Assembly: GCA_964618975.1 (NCBI GenBank)
Contig: CAZUDI010000007.1
Coordinates: forward strand, 1-64,000
DNA from: CAZUDI01 sp964618975
GTDB taxonomy: Bacteria; Desulfobacterota; Desulfomonilia; UBA1062
Length of the DNA: 64,000 bases
Direction: 5' to 3'
Part shown: piece by piece, positions 1-9,249 of the stretch
How positions within the stretch are numbered: position 1 is the first letter of the stretch
Layout: each line of letters starts with the position of its first letter
Made by a program: the position numbers and the translations under genes
Notes under the pieces: generated by a model
Seen by the model: only the letters and a program-made list of their open reading frames with translations
Database searches by the model: none
Told to the model about the DNA's origin: nothing

Positions 1-1497
1 GAAACTCATGAACACATCCACCAGCCGCTGTGCGACATCTTCCGGATCGAGCCTGCGGTAGATCCTCGGGTCCTGGGAGGTGATGCCCTTCGGACACAGC
101 CCGATGTTGCAGATATTGCACCGGTCGTTTTCCGATCCCACACAGCCCGCACATGCCTGCATGATATACTTTCCTGCCTGAACCCCGCTGGCCCCCAGCA
201 TGATCAGTGCTGCGGCGTTTGCCGCGAGGTTTCCGTTCTTGCCGATGCCTCCGCCGGCAAATATCGGGATCTCGTTCTGCTTGCCGATCTTTACCAGGTT
301 GAGGTAGGCATCGCGGACATTGCTCGCTATGGGATGGCCCATGTGATTCATGGAAACGTTGTAGGCGGCCCCTGTCCCCCCGTCCTCGCCGTCGATGGCA
401 AGACCGGCTGCATAGGGGTTTCTTGCAAGGTTATTGAGCACTGCGAGCGATGTCGTGGTAGCGGATATTTTCGGATACACAGGCACCCTGAATCCCCAGG
501 CCATGCACATGGACTGGATCATCTTGGCAACGCTCTCCTCGATGGAATACTTGGTCTGATGGGTCGGCGGGGAAGGAAGGCTCACCCCTTCCGGAACGCC
601 CCTGATGGCTGCTATGAGCTTGTTTACCTTGTACCACATGAGCAGTCCGCCGTCTCCGGGCTTTGCCCCCTGCCCGTATTTTATCTCTATGGCGCAGGGG
701 TCCTCCTTCATCTCGGGCAGGGCGTGGATGATCTCGTCCCAGCCGAAGTAGCCGCTGGCGATCTGCAGGATCACGTATTTGATGAAACGCGAGCGCAGCA
801 GCCGGGGCGGACACCCGCCCTCCCCGGTGCAGATACGCACCGGCATGCCCATCTCCTCGTTCAGATAGGTCACCCCCATCTGGAGCCCCTCCCACATGTT
901 GGGCGAGAGGGCGCCGAAGGACATGCTGCCGATGATCAGGGGATAGATCTCGCGCACCGGCGGCACCCAGGCGCTGTCGCGGGCACGCTGCAGGGCCTGC
1001 TCGGGCGGCAGGATCCGTCCCAGGAGGGTCCGCAGCTCGAATTCGTGGCGACCGGCGTCCAGGGCCGGGTCGGTGAGCATGGAGATGCGGATGAACTTGA
1101 TCTGGTCCAGGACACTCTCGCTGGCGTTGCGCCGTCCGCCCCGGCGCCGGGGCTCGCCGCCCTCGTCGAGGTGGAACTTGAGCTTGTCGGCCTCCTCGTT
1201 ACGCACGGGCATGATGGCGTTGTTGGGGCACACGAGGGTACACATGCCGCAGCCCACACAGGCCTTTTGGGGGTCGGCGATCTGGCGGATGGCATGGAAG
1301 ACCCCGTAGACGTTCGAGGGCCTTTGACCGAGCCCCAGGGGCACCTGAAGCGTGCGCTTGCGGTGCACACCCAGTTCGATGGCCCGCACGGGGCAGACCG
1401 CGGTGCACCTCCCGCACAGGGTACACCGGTCACGGTCCCAGAGCACCTGCCAGCGCAGGTCCTTGAGGCTCAGACTGGACGGCTGCAGGGTTCCCAT
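1..1497 (-). CDS. gltB2: Archaeal-type glutamate synthase, FMN/ferredoxin-domain subunit (partial, runs off the left edge)
   Basis: This is the synthase subunit of a split, archaeal-type glutamate synthase. It uses ammonia released by the partner glutaminase plus 2-oxoglutarate and reductant to make glutamate in the cytoplasm. The first ~90 residues carry two 4Fe-4S ferredoxin motifs (CTLCGRCTAVCP and CVGCGMCTLVCP). The GltS FMN barrel follows, with IIGSMSFGALSP, the CTGEGGCPP stretch, IKYGQGAKPGDGG, and AIDGEDGGTGAA. A late cysteine cluster (CAGCVGSENDRCNICNIGLCPKG) is typical of this family; 499 codons are visible and the 3' end is outside the window. The ATG at 1497 follows AGAGGAGG at good spacing and overlaps the end of gltB1 by 28 bp, which implies translational coupling. 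Codon use changes inside the gene near position 700: ATA and GCA are absent before it and common after it. The missing GXGXG subunit gene is expected just to the left. Confidence 0.9.
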   Translation of the reverse strand, partial: MGTLQPSSLSLKDLRWQVLWDRDRCTLCGRCTAVCPVRAIELGVHRKRTLQVPLGLGQRPSNVYGVFHAIRQIADPQKACVGCGMCTLVCPNNAIMPVRNEEADKLKFHLDEGGEPRRRGGRRNASESVLDQIKFIRISMLTDPALDAGRHEFELRTLLGRILPPEQALQRARDSAWVPPVREIYPLIIGSMSFGALSPNMWEGLQMGVTYLNEEMGMPVRICTGEGGCPPRLLRSRFIKYVILQIASGYFGWDEIIHALPEMKEDPCAIEIKYGQGAKPGDGGLLMWYKVNKLIAAIRGVPEGVSLPSPPTHQTKYSIEESVAKMIQSMCMAWGFRVPVYPKISATTTSLAVLNNLARNPYAAGLAIDGEDGGTGAAYNVSMNHMGHPIASNVRDAYLNLVKIGKQNEIPIFAGGGIGKNGNLAANAAALIMLGASGVQAGKYIMQACAGCVGSENDRCNICNIGLCPKGITSQDPRIYRRLDPEDVAQRLVDVFMSF

Positions 1498-2600
1498 TGG
1501 GACCTCCTCTTGACCTCCCGCCTCACCGCGTCCACGTAGACCGTATCGTAGCGCATGGGCTGGAGGTCGTAGTTTTTCTCGCGGTAGGGGATGGCCTCGT
1601 CCAGCCCGCACATCTCGGAGGAGAAGGCGAACAGGCCGGGGCGCCCGCCCACGACCCCGGGGCGGAGCTTCTTGCTGTCCTGGGCCATGAAGAGGGTCCG
1701 GTTCGGCAGGCAGCCGATGACACAGTTGGGCCCGTCGATGGTCAGCGGCCGGCAGGTCTGCTTGAGCAGGCGCAGGAAGGCCCCGTCGGGATGCCGCGCG
1801 AGCTCCTCATCCCGCAGCGGGGTGATGACGTGCTTGTAGGCGTCGATCCCCAGCCCGAGGGTGGAGAGCGTGTAGTGCATAATGTGGGTGAAGACCTCGG
1901 AATCCGATTCGTAGCCCAGGTATCCCGGGTGGTTGCGGGAGAGCAGGAACTCCCGGATGGGCACGAAGGCCGTGTTCTCGCCATTGGTCATACTCGAGAC
2001 CCCCTCGATGAAGAAGGGGTGGCAGGCATAGAGGTTGATGCCGTAGTTCGTGTTCTGCCTTCCCTGAGCCATGATGATGCGGGCCTTGATTCCCCGGCGA
2101 TCCAGCCCCAGATATTCGGCGATCTCCAGCGGATCGCCCACCTCCTTGATCATCACCACGTCAGGCCAGAAAGAGAACACGATCATGGATGCGTCGGCCT
2201 CACCCATCAGGCGCAGCTGCACACGCGTCTTCATCAGGCGCCGGGCGATCTCGGCCTCATCGAGCCCGTCCCACTCGAAGGGGTACTCGTAGACGCGGAT
2301 CAGATAGATATCGCGCTTGGGGGTGCCCGGGGGCGGTTCCTTGGAGGGTCGGATGGAGAGCTTGAATTTGGTGAGGAACCCGAGTTCCATCATGTAGGCG
2401 TCCAGGCGTTTGATGCCCTCCTGGGTGAAGATGCCCGAGAGGATGGGCGAGCCCTTGAACGGCTCAAGCTCGCCGCCCAGATCCGTCATGAGGAGTCCCA
2501 CGCCGGATCCGTCGTGACCTTCCTTCATCACGTTCAGGGCCCGGATGGCCACCATGGGCGACAGGGCCTCGTCACTGGTTATGGCAAACAAACGGCACAC
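1470..2600 (-). CDS. gltB1: Glutamate synthase glutamine amidotransferase subunit (class II)
   Basis: A 376-residue class II (Ntn) glutamine amidotransferase that hydrolyses glutamine and feeds ammonia to the FMN subunit encoded downstream. The protein begins MCRLFAI, so Cys2 becomes the N-terminal nucleophile after Met removal. The stretch GHDGSGVG corresponds to the conserved substrate-binding region. The start is a GTG with AGGAG about seven bases upstream. Its 3' end overlaps gltB2 by 28 bp, and the two genes form the head of a glutamate synthase operon. A sigma-54 promoter candidate lies 41-56 bp upstream, so expression probably follows nitrogen status through the NtrC/NifA-type activator nearby. 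Identification rests on the N-terminal motif, length and neighbour. Confidence 0.88.
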   Translation of the reverse strand: MCRLFAITSDEALSPMVAIRALNVMKEGHDGSGVGLLMTDLGGELEPFKGSPILSGIFTQEGIKRLDAYMMELGFLTKFKLSIRPSKEPPPGTPKRDIYLIRVYEYPFEWDGLDEAEIARRLMKTRVQLRLMGEADASMIVFSFWPDVVMIKEVGDPLEIAEYLGLDRRGIKARIIMAQGRQNTNYGINLYACHPFFIEGVSSMTNGENTAFVPIREFLLSRNHPGYLGYESDSEVFTHIMHYTLSTLGLGIDAYKHVITPLRDEELARHPDGAFLRLLKQTCRPLTIDGPNCVIGCLPNRTLFMAQDSKKLRPGVVGGRPGLFAFSSEMCGLDEAIPYREKNYDLQPMRYDTVYVDAVRREVKRRSQWEPCSRPV

Positions 2601-2640
2601 GCTCGCGCTCCTTTCTCCAGAGGGTTTCTGCCTCTCCTAG

Positions 2641-2656
2641 AGCGAGAAGTGTGCCA
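2641..2656 (-). promoter_or_regulatory. Sigma-54 (-24/-12) promoter for gltB1-gltB2
   Basis: Read on the minus strand the site is TGGCACACTTCTCGCT. It has a perfect TGGCAC -24 element, and the -12 GC doublet falls at the correct spacing; there is one mismatch to TTGCT. The predicted transcription start lies about 30 bases before the gltB1 GTG codon. Confidence 0.75.
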
Positions 2657-2705
2657 AGTCACCGCCAGCGGGGCCCTGCGGACCCCTGCAGGGCCGGCAG
2701 GGATC

Positions 2706-2728
2706 TTAATTAATATAACCAGTTAATT
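2706..2728. promoter_or_regulatory. Candidate enhancer (UAS) shared with the amtB promoter
   Basis: An AT-rich motif, written on the plus strand as TTAATTAATATAACCAGTTA plus ATT, sits about 50 bp upstream of the gltB1 sigma-54 promoter. It matches the motif at 7565-7587 before amtB in 19 of 23 positions. It lies inside a longer imperfect palindrome with TCTTAAT and ATTAAGA ends (2704-2736). Binding by the NifA-type protein encoded at 5891-7408 is inferred. Confidence 0.45.
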
Positions 2729-2739
2729 CATTAAGATAT

Positions 2740-3034
2740 ATCTGCCAAGTCTCCGGAGGGTGCTTCGGAGGCCGCCGCGGGTCGCCCACGGGGGTATCGG
2801 GATATGATTCAATATTGTGCCACAACCTCTCGTCGGTTCTTTTTTGTTTCACCAAGGGCCGCCTACGGCAGTGCCACGGGTGGCTCCTATGCTCCCTGCC
2901 CCCTCGATGGCATCGCGTCGAACATGCACCCACCAGAAAAACGGGCGCAGCTCCCTCCGTAAAGGTGGGGCACATGCCCGGGAGAGATCCGGCGAATGCG
3001 GCCCTCAGGCGTTCGATGACCGATCCGGGTCGCC
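2740..3034. other. Intergenic stretch without recognised gene
   Basis: This lies between the glutamate synthase promoter region and the end of the KaiC/PEP-synthase-like gene. Short open frames exist in several phases, but none has a ribosome site or recognisable protein. No strong terminator was seen. Confidence 0.5.
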
Positions 3035-5641
3035 TCAGGGCCTGAACCCGGACCTATCCAGAAAACACACGAGGCGCTGGGAGACCATGTCGGCCTCGAC
3101 CCGCAGGGGCGCATCCTTCAGATCATACACCTTGAGGACCCCCTCCAGGTCCCTGTGCTCCGGCAGCAGGGCTCCCAGGAGATTGGGGAAGACCTCCAGC
3201 CGTTCGGGTCGAAAGAACACCTCCGCCTTCCAGGGAAAGACCGCGATAAAGAAAATCTCCGTCTCCACGAGGTCCTGGAAAAAGTGGGTGCCGTAGGAGA
3301 GCTCGGGCAGGAGTGTCCCACCCAGGTCCGAGACCTCGAGCAGCACGCACATGTTATTGATCTCGGAGAAATGCACCGGCACCCCCAGCGAGGGTGTGGT
3401 GGTGCCCCAGCGCCCGGGCCCCATGAGCAGGGTCGGCTCGGTCTGGCGATCCTCGATGAGACGGTTGAGCTCACCCACCACCCGCGCCAGGAGATACTTG
3501 TCGGCCAGCGCAAGCCCTGTATACCCCTGCGGATCGATACAGATCAGGCGTAAGATCGGCTGGGAGATACTGCCCCCCATGAAATTCCCCTCCATTCTAA
3601 GCAGGATATCGTCCTCATTGACCCGCTCCGGGAACCCGACGTGCCCCTGCTGCCCGATGGTCTGTAGCGGCCGACACTGGACCAGGTTGATGCGGTACTC
3701 CCCCTGCTGGTCGAAATTCACGGTGAACTCCACATCCACCGGATAGGCATATTCCCGCTCGAGGATCTTCATCGTGCGCTGCATGGTAGGGGCGAAATCC
3801 GTGCCTCGCAGCAGGGTGTCGAAGGACAGCAGCCACACCTCCTCCGCGGGCCTACCCAGCTGGCGCATGCGTGCGGTGCTCTCCTCGTCACGCACCGCGA
3901 CCCGTTCCAGATCGATACCCAGAGAGGCGTTGGCCAGGGCGTGGAAGTCCAGCGTCTGCAGATGGTTCTCCTCGATATTGATCACGTCCACCTGGTGCTG
4001 GGAATAGGTCCGCAGATCGTCCAGGCCGGCATGCGGCCGCACGAGCGGCTCGTCCAGCGCCACGATGCGGGGGTAGTCTCCCTCCACCCGGTCTACGGCC
4101 CGCGTGCCCAGACCGTAGACCAGGCGCAGCATGCCGGAGGCCGGGTCCATACCCTTCTTCCAGACAAAGGTATTGCGGGAAACGCCCACCCCGGCCAACT
4201 CGGGAAAAAAGTACTGCCGGCGGTTGGAGCCCGAGACCCGCTGCACGAGGAGGGCCATCTGCTCGTCGTGCTGCTCGAGGCCGCGCTGTCGCCGGTAGAT
4301 GAGGGCATCCTCGTTCATGGTGCTGGCGAAGATCCGTCGCACCGCGTTCTCGAACTGGTCGTAGCGCCTCCCGGGCGTGCCCTGATTGGCAAGGAAGATG
4401 CTCTCGTACTTGCCGGCGAAGGCGGATCCAAAGGAATCCTCGAGCAGGGAGGACGATCGCACGATGATCGGCGACTGACCGAAGTACTCCAGCATCTGGA
4501 TGAACTGCTCCTGAATCTCGTCCGGAAAGCCGCCGGAGAGCATCTGCTCCCTTAGATAAGTCGCCACCTCGAAATACCCTTCAGGTGTCTTCTGCTCCAT
4601 GCGCATCTTCCACCAGCCATTCTGCACCAGGTAGGTATAGAACACGTCCGAGCCGACATAGAAGGAATCGTGGGGTTCGAGGTGCGCGAGCGCCTCGGGG
4701 GAGGCCTCCCGCGTGAGCAGTGCACGGGCCAGCAGCATGCCCACGGTCTTGCCGCCCACATAGCCGGTGCCGATCATGCGGGAACGCACGTCGAGCAGAT
4801 CCTCGAGGCGGAAGTGGCGCTTGCTGAGCTCCGACATGCGCGGCTCGCGCACCATCATGATGCGGCACAGTTCCTCCACCATCCGGGCGCGCTCGGGGCT
4901 GTCTTCCGGGCTCTGGGTGAGTTCGGCGGCCTTGAGGAAGAGCCGGTCCCAGTAATCGAGATTACGCCGGGCGCCCACCTCCCAGCGCCGGGACATGTGC
5001 GTGCTCAGGCGGGTGGCATCGATGCTGTTGGTGACGGGCGTGAAACAATCCGCCTGCTGCCGGTGGGGCAGGAACATGGTGGGAGAATAGCGTTTCCATA
5101 CCTTGAGGGGCTGGATGTAGAAACTGTCCTGCGTGTTGTAGGCATCCAGCAGCACCTGGGTGGTCTCACGGATGCGGGCCACGGTCTTGAAGGCATGGCT
5201 GGCACTCTCGATGGCGAAATAGGCCACGGTCTTGAGCTCGAAGAGATAGGGACAGGTGATCATAAAGAAGTTGCCTACCATCAGATCCGTGGCCCACACC
5301 TGCAGCAGGTCGGAGAGGCAGTCGAAGACATAGAAGGCCCCCTCGCCTTCTTCCGTGATAATGGTGTGGATCCTGGTCGAGAAGGTCTCGAAGCCGGAGA
5401 CGGCATCCAGGCTATGGATGGTCAACCCCTCCCGGGGCTCCAGGAGGGACGCATGTCTGGCGAACCTGAAGTAGCTGGTCTTCTTCCCTTCGGCCAGCGC
5501 GCGCTCGACGAAGGCCCGGGCCACCATCCGGTAGTCCTCGATCTCATCCACCTGCCAGACGACGTTGTCGCCGATGCGCAGCCCGTCGATGATCTCGTCC
5601 AGTGCCGGGATGCCTGTGCTGGCCCGCGAAAGTGACTTCAT
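3035..5641 (-). CDS. KaiC-like / PEP-synthase ATP-binding-domain protein
   Basis: An 868-residue cytoplasmic protein. The N-terminal ~250 residues resemble a KaiC/RecA-type domain (STGIPALDEIIDGLRIGDNV), but a P-loop GxxGxGK[ST] is not present, so that part is probably not an ATPase. The centre and C-terminus resemble the ATP-grasp nucleotide domain of PEP synthase/pyruvate phosphate dikinase (PIIVRSSSLLEDSFGSAFAGKYESI, broken by analogy at the RSS motif; VEFTVNF; LVQCRPLQ; MGPGRWGT). I see neither the phosphohistidine swivelling domain nor the PEP/pyruvate TIM barrel, so it cannot be a complete PEP synthase. The start at 5641 (MKSLSRAST) has AGGAGG five bases upstream; an upstream in-frame start at 5710 lies above the promoter and is rejected. 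A sigma-54 promoter and the adjacent activator gene tie it to nitrogen or carbon status. Its substrate is unknown. Confidence 0.75.
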   Translation of the reverse strand: MKSLSRASTGIPALDEIIDGLRIGDNVVWQVDEIEDYRMVARAFVERALAEGKKTSYFRFARHASLLEPREGLTIHSLDAVSGFETFSTRIHTIITEEGEGAFYVFDCLSDLLQVWATDLMVGNFFMITCPYLFELKTVAYFAIESASHAFKTVARIRETTQVLLDAYNTQDSFYIQPLKVWKRYSPTMFLPHRQQADCFTPVTNSIDATRLSTHMSRRWEVGARRNLDYWDRLFLKAAELTQSPEDSPERARMVEELCRIMMVREPRMSELSKRHFRLEDLLDVRSRMIGTGYVGGKTVGMLLARALLTREASPEALAHLEPHDSFYVGSDVFYTYLVQNGWWKMRMEQKTPEGYFEVATYLREQMLSGGFPDEIQEQFIQMLEYFGQSPIIVRSSSLLEDSFGSAFAGKYESIFLANQGTPGRRYDQFENAVRRIFASTMNEDALIYRRQRGLEQHDEQMALLVQRVSGSNRRQYFFPELAGVGVSRNTFVWKKGMDPASGMLRLVYGLGTRAVDRVEGDYPRIVALDEPLVRPHAGLDDLRTYSQHQVDVINIEENHLQTLDFHALANASLGIDLERVAVRDEESTARMRQLGRPAEEVWLLSFDTLLRGTDFAPTMQRTMKILEREYAYPVDVEFTVNFDQQGEYRINLVQCRPLQTIGQQGHVGFPERVNEDDILLRMEGNFMGGSISQPILRLICIDPQGYTGLALADKYLLARVVGELNRLIEDRQTEPTLLMGPGRWGTTTPSLGVPVHFSEINNMCVLLEVSDLGGTLLPELSYGTHFFQDLVETEIFFIAVFPWKAEVFFRPERLEVFPNLLGALLPEHRDLEGVLKVYDLKDAPLRVEADMVSQRLVCFLDRSGFRP

Positions 5642-5675
5642 AGTACCCTCCTGGTCTTCTCTCTCCCTTGGATGA

Positions 5676-5691
5676 AGCCAGAAGCGTGCCA
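5676..5691 (-). promoter_or_regulatory. Sigma-54 promoter for the KaiC/PEP-synthase-like gene
   Basis: The minus strand reads TGGCACGCTTCTGGCT: a perfect TGGCACG -24 box, correct spacing, and the -12 GC doublet retained, with one mismatch to TTGCT. The predicted start is about 20-25 bases before the ATG at 5641. It is nearly identical to the gltB1 promoter in the spacer as well. Confidence 0.78.
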
Positions 5692-5890
5692 CCCCTGCGC
5701 CCCGTGTCACCCGCGGGGCGACATTCCTGAGGTGACATCGCCGGGATCGAGGTCGGCCTGCGGGAGCCTGCCAATGGGGCCCCCCGCAGGCTCACGGGTG
5801 TCGAGGTCATCCGCCTCCTACCTCGCCTGTATCTGGCAGCAAATCAGGGCCTCAAGCGGGGACATAGCTGCTACATTTTTGTTCCCTTAC

Positions 5891-7408
<1,518 letters not shown>

Positions 7409-7518
7409 GTCTCGTTTCTCCTTCGCCGGCGAACCCGGCCCCGCCTTCTTGACAACTCCGGCAACCTTTCCTGCGGCGCCGCGGCCGTCTCCAAGAGACG
7501 CTTTATGTGCCTATTCTC

Positions 7519-7587
7519 TTATTTAATTCAATTTTGTTACTTTCGCAAGTCCCATTTCGGTCATTTATTTAATATATCCATTTACTT
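7519..7587. promoter_or_regulatory. Two candidate enhancer sites upstream of amtB
   Basis: There are two related AT-rich motifs, at 7519-7542 and 7565-7587. The second aligns with the motif at 2706-2728 upstream of gltB1; the first keeps its ends (TTATTTAAT and TTACTT) with a changed centre. The copies are about 46 bp apart and the second ends 7 bp before the -24 box. They may act as activator sites for amtB and for autoregulation of the divergent activator gene. Confidence 0.42.
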
Positions 7588-7594
7588 AATGATC

Positions 7595-7610
7595 TGGCAT
7601 CCGACTTGCT
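7595..7610 (+). promoter_or_regulatory. Sigma-54 promoter for amtB-glnK-glnD
   Basis: TGGCATCCGACTTGCT fits the -24/-12 consensus with a perfect TTGCT -12 box and a single change (C to T) in the -24 box. The amtB ATG is at 7650, so the untranslated leader is roughly 25-30 bases. Confidence 0.82.
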
Positions 7611-7649
7611 CTCCTGGTCGCAGATACCCTATCCGAAAGGAGCAGCACG

Positions 7650-8855
7650 ATGATCGATTCAGGAGATACGGCCTTCTTGCTGGTCGCCACGGCCCTGGTC
7701 ATGCTCATGACCCCCGGCCTGGCGTTGTTCTATGGGGGGCTGGTGCGCGCCAAGAACGTGCTCGGCACCATGATGCAGAGCTTCATCTGTCTGGGGGTGG
7801 TCACCGTCGTATGGGTGCTCTATGGCTACAGCCTGGCCTTCGGACCGGACATCCACGGTCTCACCGGATCGCTGGCATGGGTGGGGCTCTTAGGCGTGGG
7901 ACAGGAGGCCGGCCCCTATGCCGCAGGCATCCCGCACCTGGTTTTCTGCGCCTTCCAGCTCATGTTCGCCATCATCACCCCCGCCCTGATCACCGGCGCC
8001 TTTGCCGAACGCATGAAATTCACCGCCTTTCTCTTCTTCGTTCTTATCTGGAGCACCCTGGTGTATCTGCCCGTGTGCCACTGGGTATGGGGCGGCGGCT
8101 GGCTGGGCAGGCTGGGGGCCCTGGACTTCGCCGGCGGCACGGTGATCCACCTCAACTCGGGCGCCGCCGCCCTGGCTGCCGCGCTCATCATCGGCAAGCG
8201 CACCGGCTATCCCGAGCAGCCCATCTACCCCCACAACCTGACACTCACCATGCTCGGTGCGGCCCTGCTCTGGTTCGGCTGGTTCGGGTTCAACGCCGGC
8301 TCGGCCCTGGCGGCCAACGGCACGGCCGGCCTGGCCTTCTTCACCACCCAGGTCGCTACGGCAATTGCCGCCCTGAGCTGGATCATGGTGGAGCGTCTGC
8401 ACCGCGGCACCTGCACCACCCTGGGGGCGGCCTCCGGGGCCCTGGCCGGGCTGGTGGCCATCACGCCCGCGGCCGGTTTTGTCGGCCCGCTCGCCGCCCT
8501 CCTGATCGGGGGGTTGGCCGGCGTGCTGTGCTACGGGGGCATCCTCCTCAAGGAGCGCCTGCACTATGACGACGCCCTGGACGTGGTGGCCATCCACGGT
8601 CTGGGGGGCCTGTGGGGGGCGCTGGCCACGGGTCTCTTCGCCTCCGTGGGGGCTACGGGCCTCTTCTTCGGCAATCCCCGGCAGCTCGTCATCCAGCTCA
8701 TCGGGGCCCTGAGCGCCATGGCCTACTCGTTTGTCCTGAGCCTTATAATCTTCAAAGTGCTCGACAGGACCGTGGGGCTCAGAGTGAGTGTGGAAGAGGA
8801 GCTCCAGGGACTCGATCTCAGTCAACACGGCGAGACCGGATATGTGCTGCGCTAG
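7650..8855 (+). CDS. amtB: Ammonium transporter
   Basis: A 401-residue Amt/Mep/Rh channel of the inner membrane that takes up ammonium. It shows the family N-terminal motif PGLALFYGGLVRAKN, the CHWVWGGGWL segment, and the pore histidines in GGTVIHLNSGAAAL and AIHGLGGLWGALATG; about eleven membrane segments can be read. There is no long signal peptide, as in several non-enteric homologues. GAAAGGAG precedes the ATG. It is the first gene of an amtB-glnK-glnD unit behind a sigma-54 promoter, so it should be induced on nitrogen limitation. Channel gating by the co-encoded PII protein is the known family mechanism. Confidence 0.96.
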   Translation: MIDSGDTAFLLVATALVMLMTPGLALFYGGLVRAKNVLGTMMQSFICLGVVTVVWVLYGYSLAFGPDIHGLTGSLAWVGLLGVGQEAGPYAAGIPHLVFCAFQLMFAIITPALITGAFAERMKFTAFLFFVLIWSTLVYLPVCHWVWGGGWLGRLGALDFAGGTVIHLNSGAAALAAALIIGKRTGYPEQPIYPHNLTLTMLGAALLWFGWFGFNAGSALAANGTAGLAFFTTQVATAIAALSWIMVERLHRGTCTTLGAASGALAGLVAITPAAGFVGPLAALLIGGLAGVLCYGGILLKERLHYDDALDVVAIHGLGGLWGALATGLFASVGATGLFFGNPRQLVIQLIGALSAMAYSFVLSLIIFKVLDRTVGLRVSVEEELQGLDLSQHGETGYVLR

Positions 8856-8910
8856 ACCCGGGGAAAAACCGCAGGTTAACAACGAGTTCCAACGACCAAG
8901 GAGTCATAAG

Positions 8911-9249
8911 ATGATAAAAATCGAAGCCATCATCAAACCCTTCAAGCTCGACGAGGTCAAGGATGCCCTCCAGTCACTGGGGATCTCGGGCATGACCGTC
9001 AGCGAGGTCAGGGGGTTCGGACGCCAAAAGGGACACAAAGAGATCTATCGCGGGGCCGAGTATCAGGTGGACTTCCTGCCCAAGCTCAAGATTGAACTCG
9101 TCATCGATAACGAACTCCAGGACCAGGTGGTTCAGACCATCCTGCGCACGGCCCGCACCGGCAAGATCGGCGATGGGAAGATTTTCGTGATCCCCCTGGA
9201 AGAGGTCGTCCGCATCCGCACGGGTGAAACCGGCAATGATGCGATCTAG
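8911..9249 (+). CDS. glnK: PII nitrogen regulatory protein
   Basis: A 112-residue PII signal protein, the family's usual length. The T-loop contains RGAEYQVDF with the uridylylation tyrosine at residue 51, and the C-terminal signature TGKIGDGKIFVIPLEEVVRIRTGE is intact. It binds ATP/ADP and 2-oxoglutarate and, when deuridylylated, blocks AmtB. The ATG at 8911 has AAGGAG upstream, 55 bp after amtB. The gene's last 26 bp overlap the upstream start of glnD, the enzyme that would modify Tyr51. glnK is named over glnB because of the amtB linkage. Confidence 0.95.
   Translation: MIKIEAIIKPFKLDEVKDALQSLGISGMTVSEVRGFGRQKGHKEIYRGAEYQVDFLPKLKIELVIDNELQDQVVQTILRTARTGKIGDGKIFVIPLEEVVRIRTGETGNDAI

Noticed and set aside
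2803..2818. A second -24-like TGGCAC on the minus strand upstream of gltB1
   Set aside because: The -12 position reads TGAA without the GC doublet; the site at 2641-2656 is much better and closer to the gene.
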